From positions 20,621,362 to 20,685,361 of the forward strand of contig NC_060061.1 of the NCBI RefSeq assembly GCF_020283565.1: a stretch of 64,000 nucleotides of DNA. Direction: 5' to 3'. The position numbers were made by a program, and so were the translations under genes. The notes beneath the pieces are model-generated. The model did not search any database. It had not been told where the DNA came from and worked only from the letters and a program-made list of their open reading frames with translations. The stretch's first letter is position 1. Each line of letters starts with the position of its first letter. Below, piece after piece: positions 62,409-64,000 of this stretch. The DNA comes from Trifolium pratense (Eukaryota; Streptophyta; Magnoliopsida; Fabales; Fabaceae).

Positions 62409-64000
62409 ACTACAAGAAAAACTCAAATTATTGGCGGCCAAAAACCGCCCGAAATAGGCAAAAACCGCCAGAAACAACCAAATTAGTGGCGGTCTACTGG
62501 CGGCCACGATACGCCAGTAATTAAGGCGACGGTAACACTACTGGCGGCAAAAGCCGTCGAAAACAGAACTGACGAGACTTACTAGCGGCCCAGACCGCCA
62601 CTAAGTAACAACGGTCAATTCAAAGACCAAAGAAGTTACTGGCGGCCTTGACCGCCGCAAAATTTAGTGTCATAAAGGACAGTTCCTTTTGCAGGTTGCG
62701 ACAGAGCTACTGGCGGCCAGGACCGCCACTAAATTTGCCCAGATTTTGACCATTTAGCGACGGTTTGGACCGCCACTACAGCCTTTTTGAATTTTTTTTA
62801 AAAAAACGTTTTTAATTAATTATTTTGTTTTAAAAAAACCGTTTTTTTAAATATTAATTGCTTTAAAAAAAAATTTTAATTTATTTAAATATAAAATTTA
62901 ATAATTAATTATTTTGTTTTAAAAAAACATTTTTTTAAATATTAATTGCTTTAAAAAAACATTTTAATTTATTTAAATATAAAATTTAATATTTTTAATA
63001 ATTTTGTTTATATTTATTTTAAATTACGTTTTTTTTTATTTAAATGAAAAATTTAATTGTTTTAAGTATTTTGTTTAATTATCAATTAAAAAGTACATTA
63101 ACTATATGACATGCATTTATTTATATTAAAACATAATTATTTTTTTATTTAAATGAAAAATTTAATTGTTTTAAGTATTTTGTTTAATTATCAATTAAAA
63201 AGTACATTAACTATATGACATGTATTTATTTCGTTAATATATAAAACAGAGTTATTTATTTATTTTAAAAACGTTTTTTATTTAAATAAAAAATTAAATT
63301 GTTAGTATTTCGTTTATTAATATATAAAACATAATTGTTGTTTTTTTATAAAAAATGTAATATTTTCCACTTAAACAAAAATTAAAACAGAATTATTATT
63401 TGACTTTAAAATAATTCAATTAAAAAGTACATTAACTATATATATGACATGTATTTATTTCATTTATATATAAAACAGTAATTATTTATTTTAAATTACG
63501 TTTTTTTTTATTTAAATGAAAATTATATTGTTTTTTCGTATTTTGTTTATTAATTAATAAAACATTATTATTTATTATTTTTAAAAATATTTAACACTTT
63601 TTTTTAAATAAAAATTAAAACATAATTATCATTTTACATGCATGTGGTTAAGTTAAATATTAATAACTATTTTTCTTTTTACACGATCTAATAATTTTGT
63701 TAACAAAAATTAAAAATATAACTTTTAAACATCACATTAAACATATAACCGGCGAGAATAACTTAAAAAAAATCACATTAAACATGTTAACTAACAATAT
63801 ATTTTAATAATAACAAAAAAAATACTAAGTTTAAAAAATCACACAAACATATATATTATACAAACCAAATAATATTACTTACTTGTTGTGCCGGGTAGTG
63901 TCTGACTTGGAGTTATTTAAACTAAGCTCCCAACCACGACAACGGACGAACCAACCATGAATCTTTAAATAAAAAACAGAAAAACAACTATTAATAAAAA
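62409..64000 (+). mobile_element. CACTA (En/Spm) transposon, 5' part, runs off the window
   Basis: It begins CACTACAAGAAAAACTC, the typical CACTA terminus, directly after CAA (a candidate 3-bp target duplication). The next 370 bp are packed with subterminal repeats of the form GGCGG(T/C)C...GACCGCCACTA in both directions, the transposase-binding region of this superfamily. Then follows very AT-rich DNA with a 109-bp tandem repeat. A possible exon or leader begins near 63884. No transposase domain is in the window. Confidence 0.88.
63050..63268. repeat. 109-bp tandem repeat within the CACTA element
   Basis: TTTAATTGTTTTAAGTATTT starts at 63052 and again at 63161; the units share ATCAATTAAAAAGTACATTA and ACTATATGACATG. 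A third, partial unit appears near 63415-63460. Confidence 0.85.

Overview
This is nuclear DNA from a flowering plant. It contains intron-split genes with GT..AG junctions, a nuclear tRNA gene, plant-only gene families (CRINKLY4 receptor kinase, FAR1-related factor, CRM-domain protein, double B-box protein, calmodulin-like protein, fructokinase) and a dense load of plant transposable elements. Base composition, MITE families and protein flavour suggest a legume (Fabaceae), possibly the Medicago/Trifolium/Pisum group. That assignment is inference.

Layout. 0-4.5 kb: last exon of an unidentified gene, a MITE, a complete PIF/Harbinger transposon with transposase (TTA target duplication), a Stowaway MITE and a tRNA-Thr(UGU). 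5-8 kb: CRINKLY4-like receptor kinase (minus strand), with SINE-like sequence just upstream of its ATG. 10.9-13.7 kb: an intron-containing gene of unknown function (minus). 14-18.1 kb: a foldback repeat, a duplicated repeat, a 5'-truncated LINE with a 14-bp target duplication and a 99-bp retroposon. 18.5-19 kb: four-EF-hand calmodulin-like gene. 20.5-24.8 kb: short FAR1-related factor (minus), apparently with a long 5'UTR intron. It lies head-to-head with a CRM-domain gene at 25.05-27.6 kb. 28-38.5 kb: transposon-rich stretch with MITEs, a retroposon with a 20-bp target duplication, a MULE-like element carrying a nested hAT-like element, a second MULE-like element and a decayed LINE. 39-42.5 kb: four-exon fructokinase. 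46.4-48.7 kb: three-exon BBX24/25-type double B-box gene (minus). 49.5-50.1 kb: non-autonomous Helitron. 52.0-58.7 kb: very young Athila-like LTR retrotransposon with gag-protease only. 59.5-59.9 kb: small intronless gene. 61.6-64 kb: Pack-MULE-like element carrying a RelA/SpoT-homologue (RSH) fragment, apparently interrupted by a CACTA element that runs off the window end.

The host genes look unrelated and individually regulated; there is no operon or cluster. The most unusual signal is genome dynamics. At least twelve places show a perfect or near-perfect 12-20 bp direct repeat flanking nothing but a short A- or T-tract tail. I read these as extreme 5'-truncated retroposition footprints. 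Nested insertions give an explicit order of events at several loci. All gene models were built by eye from splice signals and reading frame; no search was run.
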